64,000 bases of DNA. Source: Paenibacillus dokdonensis (GTDB taxonomy: Bacteria > Bacillota > Bacilli > Paenibacillales > Paenibacillaceae). This document shows positions 49,252-57,097 of the stretch, one piece after another. How positions within the stretch are numbered: position 1 is the first letter of the stretch; every line of letters starts with the position of its first letter. Below the pieces are notes generated by a model that ran no database searches, had not been told where the DNA came from, and worked only from the letters and a program-made list of their open reading frames with translations. The position numbers and the translations under genes are program-made. The stretch is taken from contig NZ_STGQ01000001.1 in the NCBI RefSeq assembly GCF_004916975.1, positions 1,264,993-1,328,992 on the forward strand. Direction: 5' to 3'.

Positions 49252-49276
49252 TCTATTTTGAAAGGATGATTAATTA

Positions 49277-49708
49277 ATGAGTAATGAACAATTGAATGAA
49301 CAGGAAATTCTGGACGGTCTCTTCGAAACGGCAAAAAATTTGCCAGAAGAGACCGTTTTAATTAAACGGCTTAACTTGCGTATTACACTCTGCGGGCTGA
49401 CCTCCAGCAAAGTTGATGCAATTAGAGAGCGCTGCACGATCCGGAAGACCGTCAAGGGCCAAGTTACTGAGAAAGTGGATAGTGAAATGTTTAATGCCTC
49501 TCTGATCAAGGAGGCAACGTCTGCTCTTGAAGTTAAGGGATTAAAGCTGTCTGGCTGGGGTGACGACCGCATCACTAGCCGTTTGAAACTGTCCGGAGGC
49601 GAGGAAGCCGTACGTCGTATGTTGCTCGCTGGTGAGCTGGATGCTGTAGGTGATAAGGTGCTTGAAATCTCTGGCTTCGGTGTTGACATCGAAGATGTAA
49701 AAAACTAA
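49277..49708 (+). CDS. xkdN: Tail assembly chaperone, frame-0 product (XkdN-like, 143 aa)
   Basis: Short product of the G/GT-type chaperone pair that wraps tape-measure protein during tail assembly. Helical with an ETVLIKRLNLRITLCGLTSS core and a GFGVDIEDVKN end. The final codons are GTA AAA AAC TAA, which form the slippery heptamer A AAA AAC (49699-49705). Frame-0 ribosomes stop at 49708; those that slip -1 make the longer form. ATG 49277 follows AAAGGATGA. Confidence 0.85.
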   Translation: MSNEQLNEQEILDGLFETAKNLPEETVLIKRLNLRITLCGLTSSKVDAIRERCTIRKTVKGQVTEKVDSEMFNASLIKEATSALEVKGLKLSGWGDDRITSRLKLSGGEEAVRRMLLAGELDAVGDKVLEISGFGVDIEDVKN

Positions 49709-49911
49709 TACGCTCCGGGAGCACGACTACGATGCTGTACCATATGTGGGTACGGCATCATTTGCGTCCCGGGGCTTTTTGGTGTTTACCTAAAGGCGAA
49801 AGAACATTACTTACAGCCTTTACACTATTTGAGATCGACCAGATTTCCAAACCGGCACCTAACTCACCAAGCAATAGCTCTAAAGGGAGGAGGGTGAGTC
49901 GTGGCCGATAA
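49705..49911 (+). CDS. -1 frameshift extension of the tail assembly chaperone
   Basis: After a -1 slip on A AAA AAC (49699-49705), reading continues from CTA 49705 to TAA 49909, adding 68 residues: LIRSGSTTTMLYHMWVRHHL then RPGAFWCLPKGERTLLTAFT and LFEIDQISK. This matches the T part of such chaperones (P..F..LP.GER.LL). A two-tier hairpin (CCGGGA 49715-49720/TCCCGG 49767-49772 enclosing an 11-bp stem 49731-49741/49749-49759) begins nine bases after the slip site, the usual stimulator distance. The fusion is about 211 aa. The stop overlaps the tape-measure start. Not made without frameshifting, as there is no SD start for it. Confidence 0.85.
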   Translation, partial: LIRSGSTTTMLYHMWVRHHLRPGAFWCLPKGERTLLTAFTLFEIDQISKPAPNSPSNSSKGRRVSRGR

Positions 49912-52210
49912 CAAAGAGTTTTATCGCCTAGACCTAGTGATAGGCACTGATGGCGTTGAAGAGACCGAAAAGACTGTTAAGGCTATGGATAAGCTGCTTG
50001 AACAGACACAGCGCCGGGCGGCTGCGCTTGGAAAAACCAAGATAACTCCCTCTGTTTCTCTGCAGGACAAAGCAACATCTTCAGCTAACAAAGTGACAAC
50101 TACCATGAACAAGGTAGATCGTATTGTGGCTAAGCCTGAGGCTCGTTTAGTGAACCGTGTTTCCTCAGCGACAAATAAGATAAGTTCTACTCTGACGGGT
50201 TTGACGCGTAAGACATGGCATATCACTGTAGGTGTAAAAAATTTAGCCTTAGGCGTATTGAGTGGGATTAAGAATACCTTGTTCTCACTTCCGTCAATGC
50301 TTGCTGCAGGAGGTACTGCTTACGGAGGCGTTGTCGCTCCTTTGAATCTTTCTGGACAGATGGAACAGGCGAATATAGCATTCGAGACGATGTTAGGATC
50401 GGCAGCAAAAGCAAAGAGTTTATTGACGGATCTACAAGATTTTGCGAATAGAACGCCTTTTGAATTTCCAGAACTTCGTGATTCGTCTAAACGACTGCTG
50501 GCGTTTGGATTTGAAGCGAAACAAATCATCCCTATGATGACTGCTATCGGGAATGCCTCGTCTGGACTCGGACTCGGCGGTGAAGGTATTGACAGAATAA
50601 CCATTGCGCTGGGTCAGATGAAGGCAAAGCAAAAGGTATCAGCAGAAGAAATGATGCAATTGACTGAGGCAGGTATCCCCGCCTGGGACATCTTGGCAAG
50701 CAAGATGAAAATTTCAACTGCAGAAGTGATGAAGTTGTCTTCCAAAGGTGTCATTCCAGCCAAACAGACAATCGATGCTCTGATCGAAGGTATGAACAAA
50801 CGCTTTCCGAATATGATGGACAAACAATCCAAATCCCTTCTTGGTATATTTTCGAACATGAAAGACGTGTTCAGTACAAAGCTTTTGATGAGGTGGGGTG
50901 ATGGAATACGTCTGGCCATCCAACCGCGACTGCTAAAACTTTCTGAATGGTTGGATAAAAATGAAACCACTATTCAACGCTGGGGAGACTCTTTGCAACG
51001 AACAGCATCGAAAGCAACAACTTGGGTGATGGATAAATTCGAGAACGTCTATAACACAATCCGTAATCTATCAGAAGATCCGGTTTTTCAGAATGCAGAT
51101 TTTTTCGGCAAGGTGAAAATAGCCTGGGATAAAATTATTGCTGAGCCTTTAGGCAAGTGGTTAGAAACTGAAGGAGCAGCTAAGCTTGAGAACTTTGCTT
51201 CAAAAATAGGAGACATACTTGGTGGAGGAGCTCATGGCTTGATTATGGGTGGTTTAGAGGTACTGTCTCCAAGCTCAGAACAAGTTGTCGATAAGAATCC
51301 CTATGTACAAGCAGGAAGGCAAGCCGGTAAAGCTTTCTTTGATTCATTTATCGAAGCGTTTGATGCTCCTGCAATCCTTAATAAACTTTTAGAAACGTTC
51401 AAAAATATACAACCCGAGGCTCTCGGAGGAAATACTTCAAGTACCGGCGGTTCTATTGCTTCACTCGCTCTTGATGCTTGGTTATTAAGTAAAGGATTTA
51501 AGGTCTTGAAAAAAGGAAAGGACGTATTGGATACTGGCAAGAACTTACTAGGCGGAAAAACCGCTCCCCAGCCAGGAACAACTGTTGCTACGGATGTAGC
51601 AACTAATTACGGGACAAAAGCAGCCGAAACATCTCTTAAAGGTGACCAAGCAAAGTATGATCCAAGATATCGTACTCCAACCAAAGGAATGAACCCACCA
51701 AAGGAATGGATTGCACCAGGGATTCCAACATTGGGGAAATTACTTGGAATAGGAACAAAGGTATCGACAGTGGCTCTTGGGGCAGCTGGTCTAGCTGGCG
51801 TGGGCTATAACATCATTTCCGGTGGATCCGCATGGGAGAATGCAGCTTCAGACAAGAATTCTATTTATAGCAGTGTCATGGCTGGTAGAGGCGGGTCACC
51901 TGGTATGACACCTGATCTGCAGAATAAAATCAAAAATGATATATTGTCTCAATTTTCGAACAAGAACAACAGTACGACCATTAACAAAGATATTGTAAAA
52001 ATTTCTCCTGAGCAAGTAGACTCAATTGTCTCTAGCATCCAGACAAAACAGGAAGTTAAAAACGAAATCAATGTAACTGTCACCCCTGGTGCTGTACAGC
52101 TTAATATGCCAACGCAGTCCATAGACTATGATGAAGTTGCAAATAAAGTTGGCTCGACAGTAGCCAATAAAATTCGTAGTAGTTTTCAAAACACTATTGC
52201 AAAGGATTGA
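49901..52210 (+). CDS. Tape measure protein (769 aa)
   Basis: Sets tail length and is ejected with DNA. N-terminal helical part (ETEKTVKAMDKLLEQTQRRA) with a basic SLQDKATSSANKVTTTMNKV repeat region. A hydrophobic segment (about residues 125-155, IKNTLFSLPSMLAAGGTAYG), then the conserved tape-measure core QMEQANIAFETMLGSAAKAK, DFANRTPFEFPELRDSSKRL, GEGIDRITIALGQMKAKQKV, and another hydrophobic stretch near 620-650. GTG 49901 follows AGGGAGGAGGGTG and overlaps the frameshift product. Size implies a tail of moderate length. Confidence 0.9.
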   Translation: MADNKEFYRLDLVIGTDGVEETEKTVKAMDKLLEQTQRRAAALGKTKITPSVSLQDKATSSANKVTTTMNKVDRIVAKPEARLVNRVSSATNKISSTLTGLTRKTWHITVGVKNLALGVLSGIKNTLFSLPSMLAAGGTAYGGVVAPLNLSGQMEQANIAFETMLGSAAKAKSLLTDLQDFANRTPFEFPELRDSSKRLLAFGFEAKQIIPMMTAIGNASSGLGLGGEGIDRITIALGQMKAKQKVSAEEMMQLTEAGIPAWDILASKMKISTAEVMKLSSKGVIPAKQTIDALIEGMNKRFPNMMDKQSKSLLGIFSNMKDVFSTKLLMRWGDGIRLAIQPRLLKLSEWLDKNETTIQRWGDSLQRTASKATTWVMDKFENVYNTIRNLSEDPVFQNADFFGKVKIAWDKIIAEPLGKWLETEGAAKLENFASKIGDILGGGAHGLIMGGLEVLSPSSEQVVDKNPYVQAGRQAGKAFFDSFIEAFDAPAILNKLLETFKNIQPEALGGNTSSTGGSIASLALDAWLLSKGFKVLKKGKDVLDTGKNLLGGKTAPQPGTTVATDVATNYGTKAAETSLKGDQAKYDPRYRTPTKGMNPPKEWIAPGIPTLGKLLGIGTKVSTVALGAAGLAGVGYNIISGGSAWENAASDKNSIYSSVMAGRGGSPGMTPDLQNKIKNDILSQFSNKNNSTTINKDIVKISPEQVDSIVSSIQTKQEVKNEINVTVTPGAVQLNMPTQSIDYDEVANKVGSTVANKIRSSFQNTIAKD

Positions 52211-52908
52211 CGCATATGGAGTTTCATTTAATTGATTCTTCTGGCTATGACCTCTATTTTCCCGTTAATCCGGAAGAGGTGACGATAAGCCGTGAAAAAG
52301 GTATTGAAACAGTAAATATTTTATCATTCGGGGAGTTTGATTTCCCGTCTGGAGAGAAGGTAAAAGAAATTACCTTCTCTTCTTTTTTTCCTAAGACTTA
52401 TGAATCTGGATATTGTAACTACCCAGACATTCCGGACCCAATGGAAGCAATGAATAAATTGAATATAATGATTCAAGCCAAGACACCAGTACGATTTATC
52501 ATGACCAATAAACCGCGTGGCACAGAGACAAATCCAGTACTCCGAGTGACGGTCAATGTTCTCGTGCTTGTAACTGGCCATGTAACCAACTTTAAAGGTG
52601 GAGAGCCTGATGATATTTACTTTGAACTAACAATTCGAACTTGGCGTGAACCCAAGGTCCATGTAAAGGCGGTAGCTGCTGCTAAGAGCACAGGATCCTC
52701 GAAGGCTGCAGCTACCACAAGTCGTCCTGATACGAAGAAAACTCCTAAGACATACACTGTTAAATCAGGAGATAGTCTCTCCAAGATCGCCAAGCTGGAG
52801 CTCGGTAACAGCAGTAAATGGCAGGCTATCTACAATCTTAATAAAAAGTTGATCGGCAAGGATCCCAATAAGATTAAGCCTGGAATGAAGCTGGTGATGC
52901 CAACATGA
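52207..52908 (+). CDS. LysM baseplate hub protein (XkdP-like, 233 aa)
   Basis: ATG starts by overlapping the tape-measure stop by four bases. The N-terminal 150 residues resemble XkdP (LYFPVNPEEVTISREKGIET, FGEFDFPSGEKVKEITFSSF, then PDPMEAMNKLNIMIQAKTPV). The C-terminal LysM domain (about 180-232: TYTVKSGDSLSKIAKLELGN then KLIGKDPNKIKPGMKL) binds peptidoglycan. It bridges hub and cell wall at infection. Overlaps the next gene by four bases. Confidence 0.9.
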   Translation: MTHMEFHLIDSSGYDLYFPVNPEEVTISREKGIETVNILSFGEFDFPSGEKVKEITFSSFFPKTYESGYCNYPDIPDPMEAMNKLNIMIQAKTPVRFIMTNKPRGTETNPVLRVTVNVLVLVTGHVTNFKGGEPDDIYFELTIRTWREPKVHVKAVAAAKSTGSSKAAATTSRPDTKKTPKTYTVKSGDSLSKIAKLELGNSSKWQAIYNLNKKLIGKDPNKIKPGMKLVMPT

Positions 52909-54038
52909 GTTACGAAGTCGTTTATCAGGATAAATTCTATCTTAGGGAGTTGATCGAGAGTATCACGCTGAAGGATAGTTTGGATCAAATCTCGTATCAG
53001 GCTGACATTAAGATGAAGATTACTTCTGATTTTCCTAATCTTGAGCCTGGACAAGATATCCGTGTAAGTGGCGTGCCTTTTGGCGGGAGTGACATGGTGT
53101 ACCTACTTAATCCTGGAGTGGTTTGGGACTGTGATAGTTCCAATAAATCCACTAAGCATATGTCAATGACCGTTTATGATCGTACAATATATCTGGCCGA
53201 ATCCGAAGATGAATATCTGTTACCTGCAGGTCAAACTGCAAGTCAAAGGCTGCGGAAATATGCAGCTGATTGGGGAATTAAGCTATCTACTATTCCAGAC
53301 ACATCAACTAAGCTAAAGAAAGCCGTCTATCGATCACAGGCTATATACAAGATGATAACTTCCGACTTGCAGGAGACGGTGAAATCCGGCGGGGATATGT
53401 ACATTCCTCGGATGACACCGGCAGGACTTGAACTATTTAAGGTCGGGAGCAATAAGGATGTTTGGATTCTAGAGAGTATCGAAGAAACCACGCAGCGTAG
53501 GACTCTCAAAGGAACGATCACGAAGGTGAAGGTAATCGGAACAGAGGATCGTAAAGAGAAGGCCAAGTCGAAGAAGAAACCAACAACTTCCAATCCAGCA
53601 CCAAATACAGAAAATATGACGCTCGAGGAAATCGGTCGTTTGTACGGTGGCCAGGTTGATAAGAAGACAAAAGGTACCAGCAAGAAAGCAAAGGTTAAAG
53701 CTGACTCTAAAGTGGAACTACCCAGTAAGATATTGGCCATTGCAACAGGTCAGACTGCTAAATATGGAACTCTTCAGCGCATGGTTCAAGATGAAGATGT
53801 TAAGACTACTGCAGCCGCCAAGAAGTTGGGAGAATCCATGCTTAGCGGGGTACAGGAGACCTTTACAGTTACATGCCTGGACCTGAACACTATAAGAGCA
53901 GGGGACGCGGTTAATTTTAACGGTATAAAACTGATAGTCACATCCGTTAGTCATGAACTCGATGACCCTGGTCATATGTCGCTGGAACTTGCATCTATGG
54001 ACTATGTAAGAAGGAGGTATTTTCTGAATTATGCGTGA
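52905..54038 (+). CDS. Baseplate hub / tail spike-like protein (XkdQ-like, 377 aa)
   Basis: Fits XkdQ (gpD-like hub): YKDSLDQISYQA-type opening (LRELIESITLKDSLDQISYQ), AGQTASQRLRKYAADWGIKL, a charged Lys-rich linker (about 215-260) and the C-terminal part ATGQTAKYGTLQRMVQDEDV ... GVQETFTVTCLDLNTIRAGD. It closes the tube and connects to the spike. Overlaps both neighbours by four or eight bases. Confidence 0.88.
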   Translation: MSYEVVYQDKFYLRELIESITLKDSLDQISYQADIKMKITSDFPNLEPGQDIRVSGVPFGGSDMVYLLNPGVVWDCDSSNKSTKHMSMTVYDRTIYLAESEDEYLLPAGQTASQRLRKYAADWGIKLSTIPDTSTKLKKAVYRSQAIYKMITSDLQETVKSGGDMYIPRMTPAGLELFKVGSNKDVWILESIEETTQRRTLKGTITKVKVIGTEDRKEKAKSKKKPTTSNPAPNTENMTLEEIGRLYGGQVDKKTKGTSKKAKVKADSKVELPSKILAIATGQTAKYGTLQRMVQDEDVKTTAAAKKLGESMLSGVQETFTVTCLDLNTIRAGDAVNFNGIKLIVTSVSHELDDPGHMSLELASMDYVRRRYFLNYA

Positions 54039-54441
54039 TCCATATCAAGATCTTGCCGTTTCCCTAAGGGTCGAAATGTCGAAGAGTGCGGGATCCGCTT
54101 TATCCGGAGTACCAGCAGAACTTGGGACAATCACAGACACAGGACTCAAACTTGATAACTTTAAAGATGAGATTCAGGATTTCTTGGTTGCTGATTTTTT
54201 GACAACCTTGCACCTGCCGCCGTTCTTCATTGTTGGTACCACCACGTTAGCTGACGCAGAAGATGAGCCGATAGGTACACCTTCACCGCGGACGCGTTTC
54301 GATTTTGAACCAACTCTGGTTGAAGAAGTTCGGGTTAATCTGGCTGACGGTCTGTTGCCAGGCGAACGAGTGCTAGTGATCCCGACAAATGGTGGCGACG
54401 ATTTTGTAGTTATGTGTAGGGTGGTGAACGGCAGTGCCTAA
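54031..54441 (+). CDS. Baseplate protein, XkdR/DUF2577-like (136 aa)
   Basis: RDPYQDLAVSLRVEMSKSAG start and a beta-rich end (LADGLLPGERVLVIPTNGGD then DFVVMCRVV), matching DUF2577 proteins of PBSX-type baseplates. Overlaps both neighbours, as the whole baseplate cluster is translationally coupled. Confidence 0.85.
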   Translation: MRDPYQDLAVSLRVEMSKSAGSALSGVPAELGTITDTGLKLDNFKDEIQDFLVADFLTTLHLPPFFIVGTTTLADAEDEPIGTPSPRTRFDFEPTLVEEVRVNLADGLLPGERVLVIPTNGGDDFVVMCRVVNGSA

Positions 54442-54901
54442 TTTGTTTCCTGAAGATGCATCCAAAGATTGGACAGACGAAAACGCAGAGGAACCTGCAA
54501 TTGAGGAAGAAGTTGCCTTTGGGAGGAGCTGGCGGTTTGATTTTGAGCTGGGTGACTTCGTAATGACTCCAACGCGAAAGGTGGCCAATATCCATGATAC
54601 AGAGGCTTGGGTTATGTGGTGCCAAAAGGCGATCCGAACACCACGTTACCGACATTTGATTTACTCAAGGAACCACGGTGAAGAATTGGATAACCTGATT
54701 GGGAAAGGTTATAGTCGCGGGGTCATCGAGAGTGAGATCCAGAGAATCGTCACGGAGACGCTAATGGTCGATCCGCGGACTGCAGATGTAGGCGGGTTTA
54801 CTTATAACTGGTCAGGTGACTCTTGCTATTTCAGCTGCCGTATTACAAACATTCAGGACGAGGAAGATGTCTTGGAAGGGAGTGTGGGGGAGAATGGCTA
54901 A
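54434..54901 (+). CDS. Baseplate wedge, XkdS/DUF2634 (gp25-like, 155 aa)
   Basis: FGRSWRFDFELGDFVMTPTR then HDTEAWVMWCQKAIRTPRYR and YSRGVIESEIQRIVTETLMV match DUF2634/gp25-type wedge proteins, which link hub and wedge and carry lysozyme-fold remnants in T4. GTG 54434 is the start. Overlaps the J gene by eight bases. Confidence 0.88.
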   Translation: MPNLFPEDASKDWTDENAEEPAIEEEVAFGRSWRFDFELGDFVMTPTRKVANIHDTEAWVMWCQKAIRTPRYRHLIYSRNHGEELDNLIGKGYSRGVIESEIQRIVTETLMVDPRTADVGGFTYNWSGDSCYFSCRITNIQDEEDVLEGSVGENG

Positions 54902-56525
54902 CAATCCTATCTATTTGCAAGAGCAGACGGAAGACGAGATTATGCAACGCATGCTGAATCGGGTGCCCTCGGATATCGATAAATCTGAAGGTTCCTTTAT
55001 TTGGGATGCACAGGCTCCGGTTGCCTTTATGCTGTCTGAGGCGGCGATATGGGCACAGCAGGTGGTTGAACGTGGATTTGCTCGAACGACATTTGGCGAG
55101 TATCTGGACATGCGGGTAGAAGAACATGGAGTACAGCGGCGTCAAGCGATAGCCGCCACAGGTAGCGTAAGATTCACAGGAACTTCAGGAAAGCAAATTC
55201 CATCTGGAACGGTGGTAGCTACTCCTGCAGATGAAATCACCGGGGAATCCAGTATCGAGTATAAAACAACTGAGGAAGTGATCTTGGGCAGTGCGGGTGA
55301 GGGTATAGCACCAGTCATCGCCCTTATCCCCGGCAAAACGGGAAATGTACCTGCAGGTGTCATCGACATTGTATCCAATCCAATCAGCGGTGTATCGGCG
55401 GTGACCAACCCAGGAACTATAACAGGCGGCGCAGATATCGAATCCGATGAGTCCCTACTGGAACGCTTTTATACTCGAGTGCGGAACCAAGGGACAAGTG
55501 GAAACAAGGCCCAATACGTTCAGTGGGCGAATGAAGTGGCCGGCGTTGGTGGCGTGCAGGTAATTCCGCTATGGAACGGTCCGGGGACGGTGGGAATATA
55601 TTTGCTCGATATGGATAAGCGTGCAGCAAGTCCTGCGATCGTACGTGCAGCACAGGATTATATTGATCCTACTATGGACGGGCAAGGAGAGGGACAAGCG
55701 CCGGCCGGGCCGATTGTTACCGCCATGGCTGCAGATGAAGTGCCAATTAATATCTCGGTGCAGCTGACGCTCGCTTCAGGATATCAGGTCACAAGAAAGC
55801 CGAGAGTCCAATCAACCATCGAAGCAGAAAACTTGACGATTAATACCGGTTATGGCGGCAGCGTCGATGACACACAAGAAGGGCCAAGCGGAGGGAAATG
55901 CGTCAAATTCACGTATGTAACGAACGGCAACAGCAAAGCGACGATTAGCGGCGAGACGCTTGCGAACATACTTGTGAAAGCCGGACAGTACAAAATTCGC
56001 GCACGTGTTAAAGTCAGTGATACATCGTCCGCAACCCAATTTTTCGTCCTTAGTGTGCAAAACCCGCAAACAAACATACCGTTCGAACAGCACAAAGGAT
56101 CGGGTACTCCGACTGATGAGCAATTGATGTTTTCCCCTAATCAAATCGGTACCGATTGGACATGGGTTGAGCTACCATTTTATTGGGACGGCATTCAGCC
56201 GGTCGAGATATGGACTGGAAGGCCGTTCAGTTTAATTGAAGGTGTAATTTTGTGGGAGGATAGCGTGGAGCTGGTCAGCGACGACAAGATAACGACGGTA
56301 CCAAGTGAAATTCAAAAGCAGATCGAGGAGGGTGTGACGATATATCTTAAATCTCTAGCGTTTAAGGATCCACTAGTTCGCTTCACCCGGATCGCTGCGG
56401 TGCTGCTCGATATCCCACCAATCATTGACTATTCTGATTTGACTGTAAACGGCCAGTCGGACACCAATATCCAAATCAATCCTGGGCAGGTAGCTGTTTT
56501 GGGGACGGTGACGCTTAATGCCTGA
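54894..56525 (+). CDS. xkdT: Baseplate J-like protein with inserted beta-sandwich domain (XkdT-like, 543 aa)
   Basis: Structural wedge protein. Residues 1-296 and about 465-543 match XkdT/gpJ: EIMQRMLNRVPSDIDKSEGS, GFARTTFGEYLDMRVEEHGV, then the end SLAFKDPLVRFTRIAAVLLD. Between them lie about 165 extra residues (AENLTINTGYGGSVDDTQEG ... FVLSVQNPQTNIPFEQHKGS ... EIWTGRPFSLIEGVILWED), an all-beta module typical of carbohydrate-binding jelly rolls. XkdT is normally about 350 aa. ATG 54894 is supported by GGGGGAG; longer in-frame starts lie in the previous gene. Confidence 0.88.
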   Translation: MANNPIYLQEQTEDEIMQRMLNRVPSDIDKSEGSFIWDAQAPVAFMLSEAAIWAQQVVERGFARTTFGEYLDMRVEEHGVQRRQAIAATGSVRFTGTSGKQIPSGTVVATPADEITGESSIEYKTTEEVILGSAGEGIAPVIALIPGKTGNVPAGVIDIVSNPISGVSAVTNPGTITGGADIESDESLLERFYTRVRNQGTSGNKAQYVQWANEVAGVGGVQVIPLWNGPGTVGIYLLDMDKRAASPAIVRAAQDYIDPTMDGQGEGQAPAGPIVTAMAADEVPINISVQLTLASGYQVTRKPRVQSTIEAENLTINTGYGGSVDDTQEGPSGGKCVKFTYVTNGNSKATISGETLANILVKAGQYKIRARVKVSDTSSATQFFVLSVQNPQTNIPFEQHKGSGTPTDEQLMFSPNQIGTDWTWVELPFYWDGIQPVEIWTGRPFSLIEGVILWEDSVELVSDDKITTVPSEIQKQIEEGVTIYLKSLAFKDPLVRFTRIAAVLLDIPPIIDYSDLTVNGQSDTNIQINPGQVAVLGTVTLNA

Positions 56526-57096
56526 GTTCCAGATTACAAGCCCGAGAGGGGCTGAGCTATTCTCATATCTGCCTGGATACTATGAATCGTCTCGAGTCAT
56601 TAAGGCGGATATGAATGCCAAAGGGACCGAAATGGATGCGTTGTTTGCTACAATCAATGATTCACTTGATCAGTTCTTTGTCCGGACAGCAACATGGGGA
56701 CTGGACCAGTGGGAATACGAATTGGGTATCACAACCGATCTTGCAAAGCCAATTGAGCAGCGGCGAGCTCTGGTGGAATCAAAGCTCCGTGGAGCTGGGA
56801 AGTTCACGGGTCGTTTGGTTAAGAATGTGGCTGAAGCCTATGATGGAGGAGCTGTGGATGTTTCCTTTCAACCGGAGGTGTGGTCCTTTACAGTCAAGTT
56901 CATCGACACAGTTGGGGTTCCACCCAACCTCGATGATTTGAAGTCTGTTATAGAAGAAATAAAGCCGGCTCATCTGGAAGTGATTTACGAGTTCAGTTAT
57001 TTGCTCATCAGAGATATCAACAAAGTGATGACATTCAACCAATTGAAGCAGCTGCCATTTTCTAAGCTTGCATTTAGAAGAACAGGAGGTGCATGA
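56518..57096 (+). CDS. Baseplate protein, XkdU/YmfQ (DUF2313)-like (192 aa)
   Basis: ELFSYLPGYYESSRVIKADM, DQFFVRTATWGLDQWEYELG, ITTDLAKPIEQRRALVESKL and RGAGKFTGRLVKNVAEAYDG are standard for DUF2313. It anchors the fibre network to the J protein. Overlaps the J gene by eight bases and ends two bases before the fibre start. Confidence 0.9.
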   Translation: MPEFQITSPRGAELFSYLPGYYESSRVIKADMNAKGTEMDALFATINDSLDQFFVRTATWGLDQWEYELGITTDLAKPIEQRRALVESKLRGAGKFTGRLVKNVAEAYDGGAVDVSFQPEVWSFTVKFIDTVGVPPNLDDLKSVIEEIKPAHLEVIYEFSYLLIRDINKVMTFNQLKQLPFSKLAFRRTGGA

Positions 57097-57097
57097 G

